34,749 nucleotides of DNA from Nitrososphaerota archaeon (GTDB lineage: Archaea; Thermoproteota; Nitrososphaeria; Nitrososphaerales; UBA183), in contig JAPCJR010000013.1 of assembly GCA_027886865.1 (NCBI GenBank), forward strand, positions 1 through 34,749. Direction: 5' to 3'. Both the position numbers and the translations under genes were made by a program. How positions within the stretch are numbered: position 1 is the stretch's first letter; every line of letters starts with the position of its first letter. The notes beneath the pieces were generated by a model. The model worked only from the letters and a program-made list of their open reading frames with translations. It ran no database searches and was not told the origin of the DNA. This document shows positions 22,898 through 30,849 of this stretch, one piece after another.

Positions 22898-24322
22898 TTA
22901 GTTGAGCTTCTTCCGGATGACCTTCGCGACGACCTTCGGGTCGGCCTTCCGCTCGGCTTTCAGGACCTGCCCGATGAGATAGTTGAAGGCCTTGGCGTTG
23001 CCCTTCGCCTCCTCGGCCATTCCGCTCTCCTTCAGCACCCTTTCCACCAGCCGCCCGATCGTCTCTTCGTCCGCGACCACGCCGACGTCGGACTTTCCGG
23101 CCACCTCCGATGCCGTGCTCCCCGTCGCCAGCATCTTCCGGAACACCTCTTTGGCCTGTGCCCGGGTCATCCCGCCGGTCTCGACCATCCGAAGGAGTTC
23201 CGACAGGCTCTGCGGCGAGACCGCGCTACCCTCTCCTGCTAGCATCCTCTGTATCTGCTCCCTCGAGTCTCCCATCACCCAGTTAGCAACATCCGGTCCG
23301 CTCTTGTAGACCGCCGCAGTCTCCTCGAAGAACCGAGAGAGCGCGGCGTCCTTCGACAGCTCCCCTGCGACCTGCGCCGCCAGGCCGTACTGCTTCATGT
23401 ATCGTCCTGCCCTGGCCTCGCTCACCTCGGGAGTGTCCTTCCCGACGCCGGCCACGTACTCGGCCGTGAGCGTGACCGCGGGGAGGTCGGGCTCAGGGAA
23501 GTATCTGTAGTCCTGCTCCCCCTCCTTGAGCCTGAGCGAGATGGTTATGCTCCTCCTCTCGTCCCAGTGTCTCGTCTCGTTGACAGTGCTGGCACCCGTC
23601 CCAGAGAACGTGCTCTGCCTGAGTATCTCATAGTTAAGCGCCTTCTCCACCTCCTTGAACGACGAGATGTTCTTGACCTCGACCCTCCCCCCGCCAGAGA
23701 CGGAGACGTTCGCATCGCATCGCATCGCCCCTTCGAGTTCCCCATCCGAGACCCCCAGCGCCTCCACCATCGCCCGCAACTTCTCAAGGAAGGTCTTCGC
23801 CTCCTTGGCAGATTCGAAGTCCGGCTCGGTGACGATCTCCACCAGCGCTATGCCGGCGCGGTTGTAGTCCACCAGGCTGTACGATGACTTTTCGATCGTC
23901 CCCTCGTAGGTGAGCTTGCCCGGGTCCTCCTCTAGCTGTATCCTCCTGATGCGAACCCTCTTCCTCTCCATCTGGACGTGACCGTCCGATGCGATCGGGA
24001 CACCCCCCGCCTTGTCGTACTGGCTGATCTGAAAGTTCTTGGTGAGGTCGGGGTAGAAGTAGTTCTTCCTGTAGAAAGAGGTCCTGCTTGCTATCTTGCA
24101 GTTCAGGGAGGTCCCGATCCTAATCGCGTACTCCACGGCCTTCTCGTTGAGCACGGGAAGAGTCCCCGGGATGCCGAAACACGTGGGGCAGACCAGCTCG
24201 TTCGCCTCCTTCTCGCGATAGTCAGAGGAGCACGGGCAGAAGAGCTTGGTCTTGAGCTTGGTCAGCTGGCAGTGAATCTCGAGCCCGATCTTGACCCCCT
24301 TCGGTCCGTCGCGGTCGGTCAC
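22898..24322 (-). CDS. gatB: GatB, Asp/Glu-tRNA amidotransferase subunit B
   Basis: GatB is the kinase/tRNA-binding subunit that activates the mischarged aspartyl (or glutamyl) group for amidation. The 474-residue length is standard. VKIGLEIHCQLTKLKTKLFCPC begins the catalytic cradle, with zinc cysteines in FCPC and VCPTCFG. KNYFYPDLTKNFQISQYD and QLEEDPGKL are conserved catalytic segments, and the C terminus is the YqeY-like helical tail (LIGQVLKAERKADPKVVAKVIRKKLN). Its ATG overlaps the gatA stop by four bases. The operon context with aspS favours Asp-tRNA(Asn) as substrate. Confidence 0.95.
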   Translation of the reverse strand: MTDRDGPKGVKIGLEIHCQLTKLKTKLFCPCSSDYREKEANELVCPTCFGIPGTLPVLNEKAVEYAIRIGTSLNCKIASRTSFYRKNYFYPDLTKNFQISQYDKAGGVPIASDGHVQMERKRVRIRRIQLEEDPGKLTYEGTIEKSSYSLVDYNRAGIALVEIVTEPDFESAKEAKTFLEKLRAMVEALGVSDGELEGAMRCDANVSVSGGGRVEVKNISSFKEVEKALNYEILRQSTFSGTGASTVNETRHWDERRSITISLRLKEGEQDYRYFPEPDLPAVTLTAEYVAGVGKDTPEVSEARAGRYMKQYGLAAQVAGELSKDAALSRFFEETAAVYKSGPDVANWVMGDSREQIQRMLAGEGSAVSPQSLSELLRMVETGGMTRAQAKEVFRKMLATGSTASEVAGKSDVGVVADEETIGRLVERVLKESGMAEEAKGNAKAFNYLIGQVLKAERKADPKVVAKVIRKKLN

Positions 24323-25755
24323 GAAGTGGCCTCCTCGTAGGCGCCGGCGGCCATGAAGAGGGTCTGCTCGCAGAAGTGGGGCGCGATGAGCTGTACTCCG
24401 ACCGGGAGGCCGCGCGTGAAGCCGGCGGGCACGCTGATCGAGGGCACCCCGACCAGGTTCGCGGGGACCGTGTTTACGTCGATGAGGTAGTCTTCGAGGG
24501 GGGTCACCTTCTCCCCTAGTTTCGGGGGCAGGACCGGCATCGTCGGGCCCAGGAGCAAGTCATAACGCCTGAACGCCTTCTCGAACTCCCCCCGCAGCAG
24601 ACTTCGAGCCTTCTGTGCCTTGAGGTAGTAGGCGTCATAGTATCCGGCCGAGAGGACGAAGGTCCCGAGGAGTATCCTCCTCTTCACCTCGGCCCCGAAG
24701 CACTCGGTCCTCGTCTTCGCGAACGCCGCGTTCCAGTCCGCCGAGCCCTTCTCGAGAGAGGCCCCGTAACGGACGCCGTCGTATCGGGACAGGTTCGAGC
24801 TCGCCTCTGCCATGGCGACGATGTAGTAGGCCGCGAGCGCGTAGTTCAGCGAGCCGATGCTCGTCTCCTCCGTCACCGCCCCCAGCTCTTCGAGCTTCGC
24901 GCTAGCGTCGAGGACGCGCTCCTTCACGCCGCTCTGGATCCCTTCTCCGAAGAACTCCTTGATCAGTCCGACCCTGAGCCCCTTCATCCCGGCGACCCGC
25001 CTCCCTGTCTTGGCGCGGACGGAAGTGCCGTCGCGCGGGTCTTGTCCTGATATTATCTCGAAGAGCAGAGCAAGGTCGTCTACCCTCCTCGCCATCGGTC
25101 CCACCTGCTCGAGGCTGTTCGCATACGGTATGACTCCGTAGCGGCTGACCGCCCCATACGTGGGCTTCATCCCGAGCACGGAACAGAAGCTCGCGGGGCA
25201 GCGGACCGAGCCTCCTGTGTCTGACCCGAGGGCGAGCGTGGTCATCCCAGCGGCCACGGCGGCGGCGCTCCCGCCCGATGACCCTCCGGCGACCCTCCCG
25301 AGGTCCCACGGGTTCCTCGTGGGTCCGAACGCGCCCGACTGGGTCGTGTTCCCCATGGCGAACTCGTCCATGTTCGCCTTGCCGACTATCACCCCGTCTT
25401 CCCGCTTGATGCGCTCGATCACCGTCGCGTCGTACGGTGGCACGAACCCCTCCAGTATCTTCGATGCGCAGGTCGCGGGCATGCCCTTGACGCAGATGTT
25501 GTCCTTGATGGCCAGCCCGATCCCGGCGAGCATCCCGACCTTCTCGCCCCTCTTCACCCTCCTGTCTATCTCGCGCGCTTTTTCCACCGCTTCCTCCCTG
25601 GCGACGAAGAGGAAGGCGTGCACATCCCTGTCCATCCTCGGGATTCGCTCTACTCTCGACGCGACGTGCTCCTCGCAGCTTGTCTCCCCGGCGGCTATCC
25701 TCCGCACGGTCTCCTTCGCGGACGGCGCTAGCTTTCCCAACCGCGCAGACCTCAA
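24319..25755 (-). CDS. gatA: GatA, Asp/Glu-tRNA amidotransferase subunit A
   Basis: GatA is the amidase-signature glutaminase that supplies ammonia to GatB. The 478-residue protein carries the full Lys-cisSer-Ser triad: Lys84 (GLAIKDNI), Ser159 in AGGSSGGSAAA, and the nucleophile Ser183 in GSDTGGSVRCP. The spacing matches the bacterial enzyme as I remember it. DGTSV, and VGVQLIAPHFCEQTLF near the end, are further family marks. Its start overlaps the gatC stop by four bases and its stop overlaps the gatB start by four, so the three subunits are translationally coupled. Confidence 0.95.
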   Translation of the reverse strand: MRSARLGKLAPSAKETVRRIAAGETSCEEHVASRVERIPRMDRDVHAFLFVAREEAVEKAREIDRRVKRGEKVGMLAGIGLAIKDNICVKGMPATCASKILEGFVPPYDATVIERIKREDGVIVGKANMDEFAMGNTTQSGAFGPTRNPWDLGRVAGGSSGGSAAAVAAGMTTLALGSDTGGSVRCPASFCSVLGMKPTYGAVSRYGVIPYANSLEQVGPMARRVDDLALLFEIISGQDPRDGTSVRAKTGRRVAGMKGLRVGLIKEFFGEGIQSGVKERVLDASAKLEELGAVTEETSIGSLNYALAAYYIVAMAEASSNLSRYDGVRYGASLEKGSADWNAAFAKTRTECFGAEVKRRILLGTFVLSAGYYDAYYLKAQKARSLLRGEFEKAFRRYDLLLGPTMPVLPPKLGEKVTPLEDYLIDVNTVPANLVGVPSISVPAGFTRGLPVGVQLIAPHFCEQTLFMAAGAYEEATS

Positions 25756-26042
25756 AAGACCCTGGGCGCCTTCACGAACCTACCCTTCCTCTGAGGGACC
25801 CCCCTGAGGACCCCCTCCGGGTCGGAAGGCTTCACCTCGTCGGGCCGCAGGTTCGCCGCGTCTTCGCTCAATTGGTCTATCGCCACGTTATCCCTGACCT
25901 GGTCTATGACTTCGAAGTATTCGAGGACCGAAGAGAGTTCTTCCCGGAGCCTTTCCTCCTCTGAAGCGCTCATGTTGAGCTTCGCCAGGTTCCCGAGCTG
26001 CCTGACCTGCTCGGAGGTGATCTTTGTCTTCGACTTGGTCAT
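25752..26042 (-). CDS. gatC: GatC, Asp/Glu-tRNA amidotransferase subunit C
   Basis: This 96-residue protein wraps around GatA and stabilises the complex. Typical features are the N-terminal ITSEQVRQLGNLAKLNMSASEEERLREELSSVLEYFE helices and a C-terminal extended strand (LRPDEVKPSD). It overlaps aspS by four bases upstream and gatA by four downstream. Confidence 0.92.
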   Translation of the reverse strand: MTKSKTKITSEQVRQLGNLAKLNMSASEEERLREELSSVLEYFEVIDQVRDNVAIDQLSEDAANLRPDEVKPSDPEGVLRGVPQRKGRFVKAPRVF

Positions 26043-27361
26043 GGCGTGAGCCTTAGCTTGTCCCTCGGGAAGAGCGTGACCTCTCTTATGTTTTCCTCCC
26101 CCGTGAGGACCATCATGAGCCTCTCGAGTCCGAGCCCGAACCCTGCGTGGGGCGGCATACCGTAGTCGAAGACGCTGAGGTGGTACTCGAAGGCCTGTGG
26201 CTTCAGCTTCTGCTCCTTGAGCCTCTTCACCAGCATCGCCTTGGAGTTGACGCGCGTCCCCCCGGAGGCGAGCTCCAGCGCGGCGTGCATGAGGTCGAAA
26301 GACTCGCTGACCTTGGGCTTGTCGGCCCTGGGTTTGATGTAGAACGGCTTGGCGGCGGTGGGCCAGTCGGTTATGAAGTAGAAGCTCGGGTGGACATTGC
26401 CGAGTTCCTCCACGTCGGGCCCGGTGATGTCGTCTCCCCAGGTTATCCCTCCCCTCTTCTCCATCACCTCTTTCACCACGTTGTCGTAGGTGAGCCTCTC
26501 GAAGCTAGCGGGGAGCGCGACCGGCTCCCTCTTCAGCTTCTCAAATTCTTTCGCGCACGAGTCGGCTACCGTGGACGCGGCCCTCTTGACGAGCCCTTCG
26601 AGAGTGTCCATGATGTCGTTGTAGTCCACGTATGCCTCCTCGATGTCCACCGACGTGATCTCGCTCAGGTGCTTCTGCGTCCGGGATTCCTCCGCCCTGA
26701 AGGCGGGGCCGATCTCGTAGACCTTCTCGAACGGCATGACAAGTTCCTCCTTGTAGAGCTGCGGACTCTGGGTCAGGAACGACGGCCTGTTGTAGTAGAG
26801 TACGGAGAAGAGAGAGGCTCCTCCCTCGGTCGCGGTAGAGATCAGCTTGGGTGTCCTGACCTCCGAGTATCCCTTCTCGACGAAAAAGTCTCTTAGGCTC
26901 TGGAGCACGACCCTCTGTATGCTGAACAGCGCCTGGGCCTTCTCCCTCCTGAGATCGATTGCGCGTATGTCCAGGCGCTTGTCGATCGAAGGCAGGGCGC
27001 CCCCGAAAACGCTGAAGGAAGGCTTCTCCTTCGCCTGGTTGAGGATCTTGACCTCGGAGGGGACGACCTCCGCTCCGTTGGGCGCCTTGGCCATCTTCTT
27101 CACCTTCCCCTTCACCCCGATGCTGGTGTGCTCGCTTATCGTCCCGACCTTTTCCACGAGCGCGTCGCTGGCCTTACCCTTGACCGTCGTGACTTGGAAC
27201 ATGCCCTCCTTGTCATTGACTATGAGGAAAGTGATCCCGCCCTGGGTCCTCACGCTGCTGACCCATCCGAAGAGCGTCGCCTCCTTCCCGTCGAGCTCGG
27301 GGGTCACCTGCGAGGAATAGTGGGTCCTCCGCCAGTCCCCCAGCTCGTCTTCGGTCTTCAT
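26039..27361 (-). CDS. aspS: aspartyl-tRNA synthetase, archaeal type, probably non-discriminating
   Basis: This 440-residue enzyme has the N-terminal OB-fold anticodon domain and class II core: motif 2 region FRAEESRTQKHLSEITS and motif 3 GFGLGLERLMM; there is no bacterial GAD insertion. In the anticodon loop region the position that is Trp in the discriminating Thermococcus enzyme is Ser35 (GWVSSV). The loop AKAPNGAE carries Pro94, where the discriminating enzyme has Lys and non-discriminating archaeal enzymes have a conserved Pro (alignment by eye from memory). With gatC, gatA and gatB overlapping downstream, this suggests that it charges tRNA(Asn) with Asp for later amidation. A TATA-like box lies 30 bases before ATG 27361. 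The 'WRRTHYSSQ..' start resembles thaumarchaeal AspRS. Confidence 0.93.
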   Translation of the reverse strand: MKTEDELGDWRRTHYSSQVTPELDGKEATLFGWVSSVRTQGGITFLIVNDKEGMFQVTTVKGKASDALVEKVGTISEHTSIGVKGKVKKMAKAPNGAEVVPSEVKILNQAKEKPSFSVFGGALPSIDKRLDIRAIDLRREKAQALFSIQRVVLQSLRDFFVEKGYSEVRTPKLISTATEGGASLFSVLYYNRPSFLTQSPQLYKEELVMPFEKVYEIGPAFRAEESRTQKHLSEITSVDIEEAYVDYNDIMDTLEGLVKRAASTVADSCAKEFEKLKREPVALPASFERLTYDNVVKEVMEKRGGITWGDDITGPDVEELGNVHPSFYFITDWPTAAKPFYIKPRADKPKVSESFDLMHAALELASGGTRVNSKAMLVKRLKEQKLKPQAFEYHLSVFDYGMPPHAGFGLGLERLMMVLTGEENIREVTLFPRDKLRLTP

Positions 27362-27387
27362 GAATGCGGCAGTCCGGACTCTGGATT

Positions 27388-27395
27388 CTATTTAT
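27388..27395 (-). promoter_or_regulatory. TATA box for the aspS-gatCAB operon
   Basis: The minus strand reads ATAAATAG, centred 30 bases before the aspS start, fitting a leaderless or very short leader. The rest of the 218-base gap to 27579 holds only the opposed promoter at 27552. Confidence 0.55.
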
Positions 27396-27551
27396 GCGTA
27401 GAGGCGAGGCGTCACATCGATTATTGGCTTTGAGGAGGCAGATGGCCCCTGGGATCCAACTCATGGCGCGGAAGTGCACCATCAAAACCGCGCGCCGTAG
27501 CGATTCTAGAACTGCGAGAGTCGCGGTAATCCATTCGCCCCGGCGAACTGC

Positions 27552-27558
27552 ATTTATC
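27552..27558 (+). promoter_or_regulatory. TATA box for the DinB-like gene
   Basis: ATTTATC is centred about 25 bases before GTG 27580, so the transcript would start at the initiation codon itself. Confidence 0.5.
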
Positions 27559-27579
27559 GGCCGCCGAACCATCTGAATC

Positions 27580-28152
27580 GTGGCATCCAAGAATGAAAGA
27601 AGGAGGAAACGTCCCGTCGCCGATGAGGTGACGCTTCTTCGGGCGTGGTGCGCATGGACGACGCGCGGAAGGAGGCGCTATCTCAGAGCAATCCTGAACC
27701 TGCCACCAGAGGAGCGAGTGAAGGACAGGGGCGCGTCCTTCGGGTCAATTCAGAACATTTTCCTACACATAATTGAGACCTATAATTGGTGGTTCGACAA
27801 CGTACCGAGCGGCAATCAGGCTGGTTTCGAGGAGCTAGTGGGCCGCGAGTGGAGCGACACGGACCTCATCCGTCTGTCGCGACGCGTCGACAATATCGTC
27901 CGCAAGCTTGCTGGTTCGCTGAAACCCAGCGAGCTCGGCCGGAGCTACCTCGTGAACGGTATCGGCGGGGACGGAAAGCCGTACACTAAGACCGTCAGCC
28001 TTGCCGATATCATGTGGCACATGCTCGAGGAAGAGTGTCAACACCGCGGAGAGATTAACGCCCTGTTTTGGCAGATGGACATCGACCCGCCCACCGACGC
28101 CTGGTTCGGAAGCGAGCTCGCCAAGCTTTCGAGACCCAACCCAGAGCCCTAA
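27580..28152 (+). CDS. DinB-superfamily four-helix-bundle protein
   Basis: This 190-residue protein has the DinB/YfiT pattern of a helix bundle with a metal-binding His triad. Candidate ligands are the His in QNIFLHIIETYNWWF and the pair in MWHMLEEECQHRGEINALFWQM, where the HxxxE/Q-H-R-G spacing is characteristic. The first 15 residues are basic (NERRRKRP). Characterised relatives are thiol-dependent transferases or hydrolases (mycothiol, bacillithiol), but archaea do not generally use those thiols, so its substrate is unknown. The start is a GTG placed right at the expected transcription start. It stands alone between aspS and the efflux operon. Confidence 0.75.
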   Translation: MASKNERRRKRPVADEVTLLRAWCAWTTRGRRRYLRAILNLPPEERVKDRGASFGSIQNIFLHIIETYNWWFDNVPSGNQAGFEELVGREWSDTDLIRLSRRVDNIVRKLAGSLKPSELGRSYLVNGIGGDGKPYTKTVSLADIMWHMLEEECQHRGEINALFWQMDIDPPTDAWFGSELAKLSRPNPEP

Positions 28153-28194
28153 CTCGCTATTTGCAAGCGGCCTGCATCGCGCGCCTCTATCGCC

Positions 28195-29097
28195 CTACTT
28201 CGAGAGCAGTTTCCACGACATCACGATGCCGACACCCGTAAGGACCACGGCGAACGTCGTGATCACGCCGAAGTCCACCAGGAGGCTGTTCGTCCCTGGG
28301 GACCCTAGCAAGAGTTGTCTCGCACCGTCGATTGCGTAGCTGATCGGGTTGAACTTGACCACGTACTGCAGCCACGTCGGCATAATCTTCACTGGGAAGA
28401 GCGCGTTCGATGCGAACAGAAGGGGGAGGTTGAGCAGGTTGATTATGGCCATCTGTGTCTGCCAGTTGCTTGACCTCAGCGCGAGCGTCACGAAGAGAGA
28501 CGAGAGCGCGAAGCCCATCAAGAAGAGCAGAGTGAACGCCCCAAGGATCCCGAGCACGCTGAAGTAAGATACGTCCATGCCCAGGACGACGGCTATTGCG
28601 AGGACCATCACGGACTGGATGAGCGACCTTATTCCGCTCTGCAGCACCTTCGAGGTGACAATCACCCCGCGGCTGACGGGCGTGCTTAGCGCCTTGTTCA
28701 GGAAGCCGAACCTCCGGTCGAAGACCACCGACATCCCACTGAAGGCGGCCGTGAAAAGTATGATCGATGCGAGCATACCCACAGAGAGGAACGAGAAGTA
28801 GGACGACGTCCCGAAGATCGATTGGACTTCAGCGGCCGGTATGAACGAGCTGAAATTCAGGGCCTTTCCGAATATGCCCAGCCATACGATAGGCTGAATG
28901 AGAGATATCAAGAGCTGGTAGGGGTTAGTATACCACTTCCGCAGGTCGCGCAGCGTCAGCGCCCATAGACCGTGGAGCGGGCTGGTGTCCAGTTTGGGCA
29001 GGCCCCTGGGCGCTATCGTGGCTTCGCCGGTCGTCACGGTTTCTTGGACTGTGGTCGTCATCGTGAGGTTGTCTTTCACGGGCTTCGAGCTGTCCAT
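28195..29097 (-). CDS. ABC-2 type transporter permease (DrrB-like)
   Basis: This 300-residue membrane protein has six hydrophobic segments and an N-terminal cytoplasmic stretch with the ALTLRDLRKWYTNPYQLLISLIQPIVWLGIFG element typical of DrrB/NodJ-type ABC-2 permeases. LNLPLLFASNALFPVKIMPTWLQYVVKFNPISYAIDGAR is the family's C-terminal signature. It pairs with the ATPase encoded 12 bases upstream. The first 40 residues are Thr-rich and variable. The role is export of a hydrophobic compound or a lipid; no substrate is indicated. It ends the PadR-ATPase-permease operon. Confidence 0.9.
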   Translation of the reverse strand: MDSSKPVKDNLTMTTTVQETVTTGEATIAPRGLPKLDTSPLHGLWALTLRDLRKWYTNPYQLLISLIQPIVWLGIFGKALNFSSFIPAAEVQSIFGTSSYFSFLSVGMLASIILFTAAFSGMSVVFDRRFGFLNKALSTPVSRGVIVTSKVLQSGIRSLIQSVMVLAIAVVLGMDVSYFSVLGILGAFTLLFLMGFALSSLFVTLALRSSNWQTQMAIINLLNLPLLFASNALFPVKIMPTWLQYVVKFNPISYAIDGARQLLLGSPGTNSLLVDFGVITTFAVVLTGVGIVMSWKLLSK

Positions 29098-29109
29098 GCT
29101 TGTCAGCTC

Positions 29110-30144
29110 CTAGGACCTCGCCTTTGCCATCGTGACGCGCTGGCTCATCGTCGCCCACCTATTGGTCTCCTCCTCCCTGAGCGTGCGCCCGGTCAGCTCC
29201 AGGTAAGCCTCGTCGAGACTGGGCTTGGTCAGCGATATCTTGCTGACGTGCAGTCCCTTTGACCTTACGAGGTCCATTATCTGGGGGGACGCCTCCTCGC
29301 CGAGCTCGGCCTTGATCCTGTAGTCGTTCCCGTTCTTCTTGACTTCCTTCACGAGCGGTATCTTGGCTATCTCGGAGGAAATATCGGGCTCCGTCTCTCT
29401 CACCCCGACCACTATCACATCGCCGCCGATGCCCTCCTTCAGCTCGTCGGGCGTCCCGAGCTTGATGATGTGCCCGTGGTCTATTATCGCGATCCGGTCG
29501 CAAAGGGAGTCGGCCTCCTCGAGGTAGTGCGTGGTGAGGAAGAGGGTCATGTGGTACTCGTTCTTCAGCATCCTGATGTACTTCCAGACCGCCGCCCGCG
29601 TCTGCACGTCCAGCCCCAGGGTCGGCTCGTCGAGGAATAGCAGCCTGGGGTAATTAATCAGGCCACAAGCAAGCTCGAGCCTTCTGCGCATCCCTCCCGA
29701 GTACGTCTTCACCTTCCTCTTCGCAGCATCTTGGAGCTCGACAAGCTTCAGCAGCTCCGCTGCATGAGGCTTGGAGTCGCTGCGGGGTATCCCATAAAGG
29801 TCCGCGCAGAGAATGATGTTGGCGATCCCGCTCATGTCCTCGTCAGCGGTGTATTCCTGCGGCACTATCCCCACGTTCCTGCGGACCTCCGTCGCCTGCT
29901 TGTGCACGTCGTAGCCGCAAACCGTCGCGTGTCCTGAACTGGGCGGGAGCAGCGTGGTGAGCATGTTGATCGTCGTGCTCTTGCCCGCGCCGTTCGGCCC
30001 GAGGAACCCGAAGATCTCTCCCTCCTTTATCTCGAAGCTGACCCCGTCCACCGCCTTCAGCTTGCCCCCGTAGGTCTTGCTGAGGTTCTCCACCTTGACG
30101 ATGGCTTTTTCGTCCCTTTCAATCGTCGGCTGACTCGTCATCAT
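29110..30144 (-). CDS. ABC-2 type exporter ATP-binding protein (DrrA-like)
   Basis: This 344-residue ATPase has Walker A GPNGAGKST (49-57), Q-loop Gln96, signature YSGGMRRR (148-155), Walker B LLFLDEP (168-174) and switch His in LTTHYLEEAD. The C-terminal 80 residues form the DUF4162-type tail found in drug-export ATPases such as DrrA (GGDVIVVGVRETEPD... to SLDEAYLELTGR). It starts nine bases after the PadR stop and is followed after 12 bases by the membrane subunit, so the three genes are an autoregulated efflux operon in the usual PadR arrangement. Confidence 0.92.
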   Translation of the reverse strand: MMTSQPTIERDEKAIVKVENLSKTYGGKLKAVDGVSFEIKEGEIFGFLGPNGAGKSTTINMLTTLLPPSSGHATVCGYDVHKQATEVRRNVGIVPQEYTADEDMSGIANIILCADLYGIPRSDSKPHAAELLKLVELQDAAKRKVKTYSGGMRRRLELACGLINYPRLLFLDEPTLGLDVQTRAAVWKYIRMLKNEYHMTLFLTTHYLEEADSLCDRIAIIDHGHIIKLGTPDELKEGIGGDVIVVGVRETEPDISSEIAKIPLVKEVKKNGNDYRIKAELGEEASPQIMDLVRSKGLHVSKISLTKPSLDEAYLELTGRTLREEETNRWATMSQRVTMAKARS

Positions 30145-30153
30145 ATTGAACTG

Positions 30154-30729
30154 CTACTTCCTGGTCCTGACTTCCGCGGCGGGCTTGATCTCCTTCAGCG
30201 TCCTGTTGGCCCACTCGAGCTGTCGCTCGAGGTTCAGGACGTACTCCTTCAGGACGTATTCCCTGTCTTTCTGAGGCATGACGTCCATCTTGCTCGACAT
30301 GATCTCCTGTGTGAGCTCGAACTGGCCCTTCGTCCCTTCACTCATGAAGCGCATCAGGTGCTCGGGCTGGATCAGCTCCACAAAAAGCCGCCTCATGGCC
30401 ATCCAGTTCCTCCCCGAGTTGAGGAACAACTTCTCGTCCTCCTTTATCGACTCTAACCCCTTCGTGGTAATCGCGTAGACCTTCCTGTCCGCCCCCCGCG
30501 TGCCCTCGTTCGCTTTGATGTAGCCGTTGGCGACCAGCTTCTTGAGAATCGGATAGATGGACCCCGCCCCGGGCCTCCAGGCGCCTTCGGTCTTGCTGTC
30601 GATGTCCTGCAGAATCTCGTAACCATGACACGGGTTCTGGGCGATCTTGCGCAGCATGTAGTGGAGCAGCAAGCCCCTAGGAGCCCCCTGCGGATGCGTC
30701 AGCGACTTCGTGTCTGCGTGTTCGGGCAT
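30154..30729 (-). CDS. PadR-family transcriptional regulator
   Basis: This 191-residue protein has the PadR winged helix: LLLHYMLRKIAQNPCHGYEILQDI, then WRPGAGSIYPILKKLVANGYI and KVYAITTKGLESI (about 20-95). The C-terminal alpha-helical part (PQKDREYVLKEYVLNLERQLEWANRTL) is the PadR dimerisation region. PadR proteins normally repress an adjacent exporter and release on binding the drug. I start at ATG 30729 because a GTATATAC box at 30759-30766 is about 33 bases upstream and would lie inside the longer frame. It is divergent from moaA. Confidence 0.9.
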   Translation of the reverse strand: MPEHADTKSLTHPQGAPRGLLLHYMLRKIAQNPCHGYEILQDIDSKTEGAWRPGAGSIYPILKKLVANGYIKANEGTRGADRKVYAITTKGLESIKEDEKLFLNSGRNWMAMRRLFVELIQPEHLMRFMSEGTKGQFELTQEIMSSKMDVMPQKDREYVLKEYVLNLERQLEWANRTLKEIKPAAEVRTRK

Positions 30730-30758
30730 CTTATTCTCGTTTTCCGTCTTGGATAGTA

Positions 30759-30766
30759 GTATATAC
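30759..30766 (-). promoter_or_regulatory. TATA box for the PadR-efflux operon
   Basis: GTATATAC is a perfect 8-base palindrome and a good TATA box, centred about 33 bases before ATG 30729. It could also be part of a PadR operator. Confidence 0.55.
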
Positions 30767-30808
30767 ATACATCGCATCGGATATAGTTTGAGATTACCCG
30801 CGGATAAG

Positions 30809-30814
30809 TTTAAT
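30809..30814 (+). promoter_or_regulatory. TATA box for the moaA-moaD-moaE-moeA operon
   Basis: TTTAAT is centred 38 bases before ATG 30850, giving a predicted leader of about 12 bases. It lies some 45 bases from the divergent PadR promoter. Confidence 0.5.
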
Positions 30815-30849
30815 TGGCTCTCGCGCCCCTTTTGCAGTTAGTATCTTCC

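Noticed and set aside
27364..27576. 70-residue frame in the aspS-dinB gap
   Set aside because: It covers both promoter boxes and has Arg-rich, non-protein-like composition. The gap is better read as divergent promoters.
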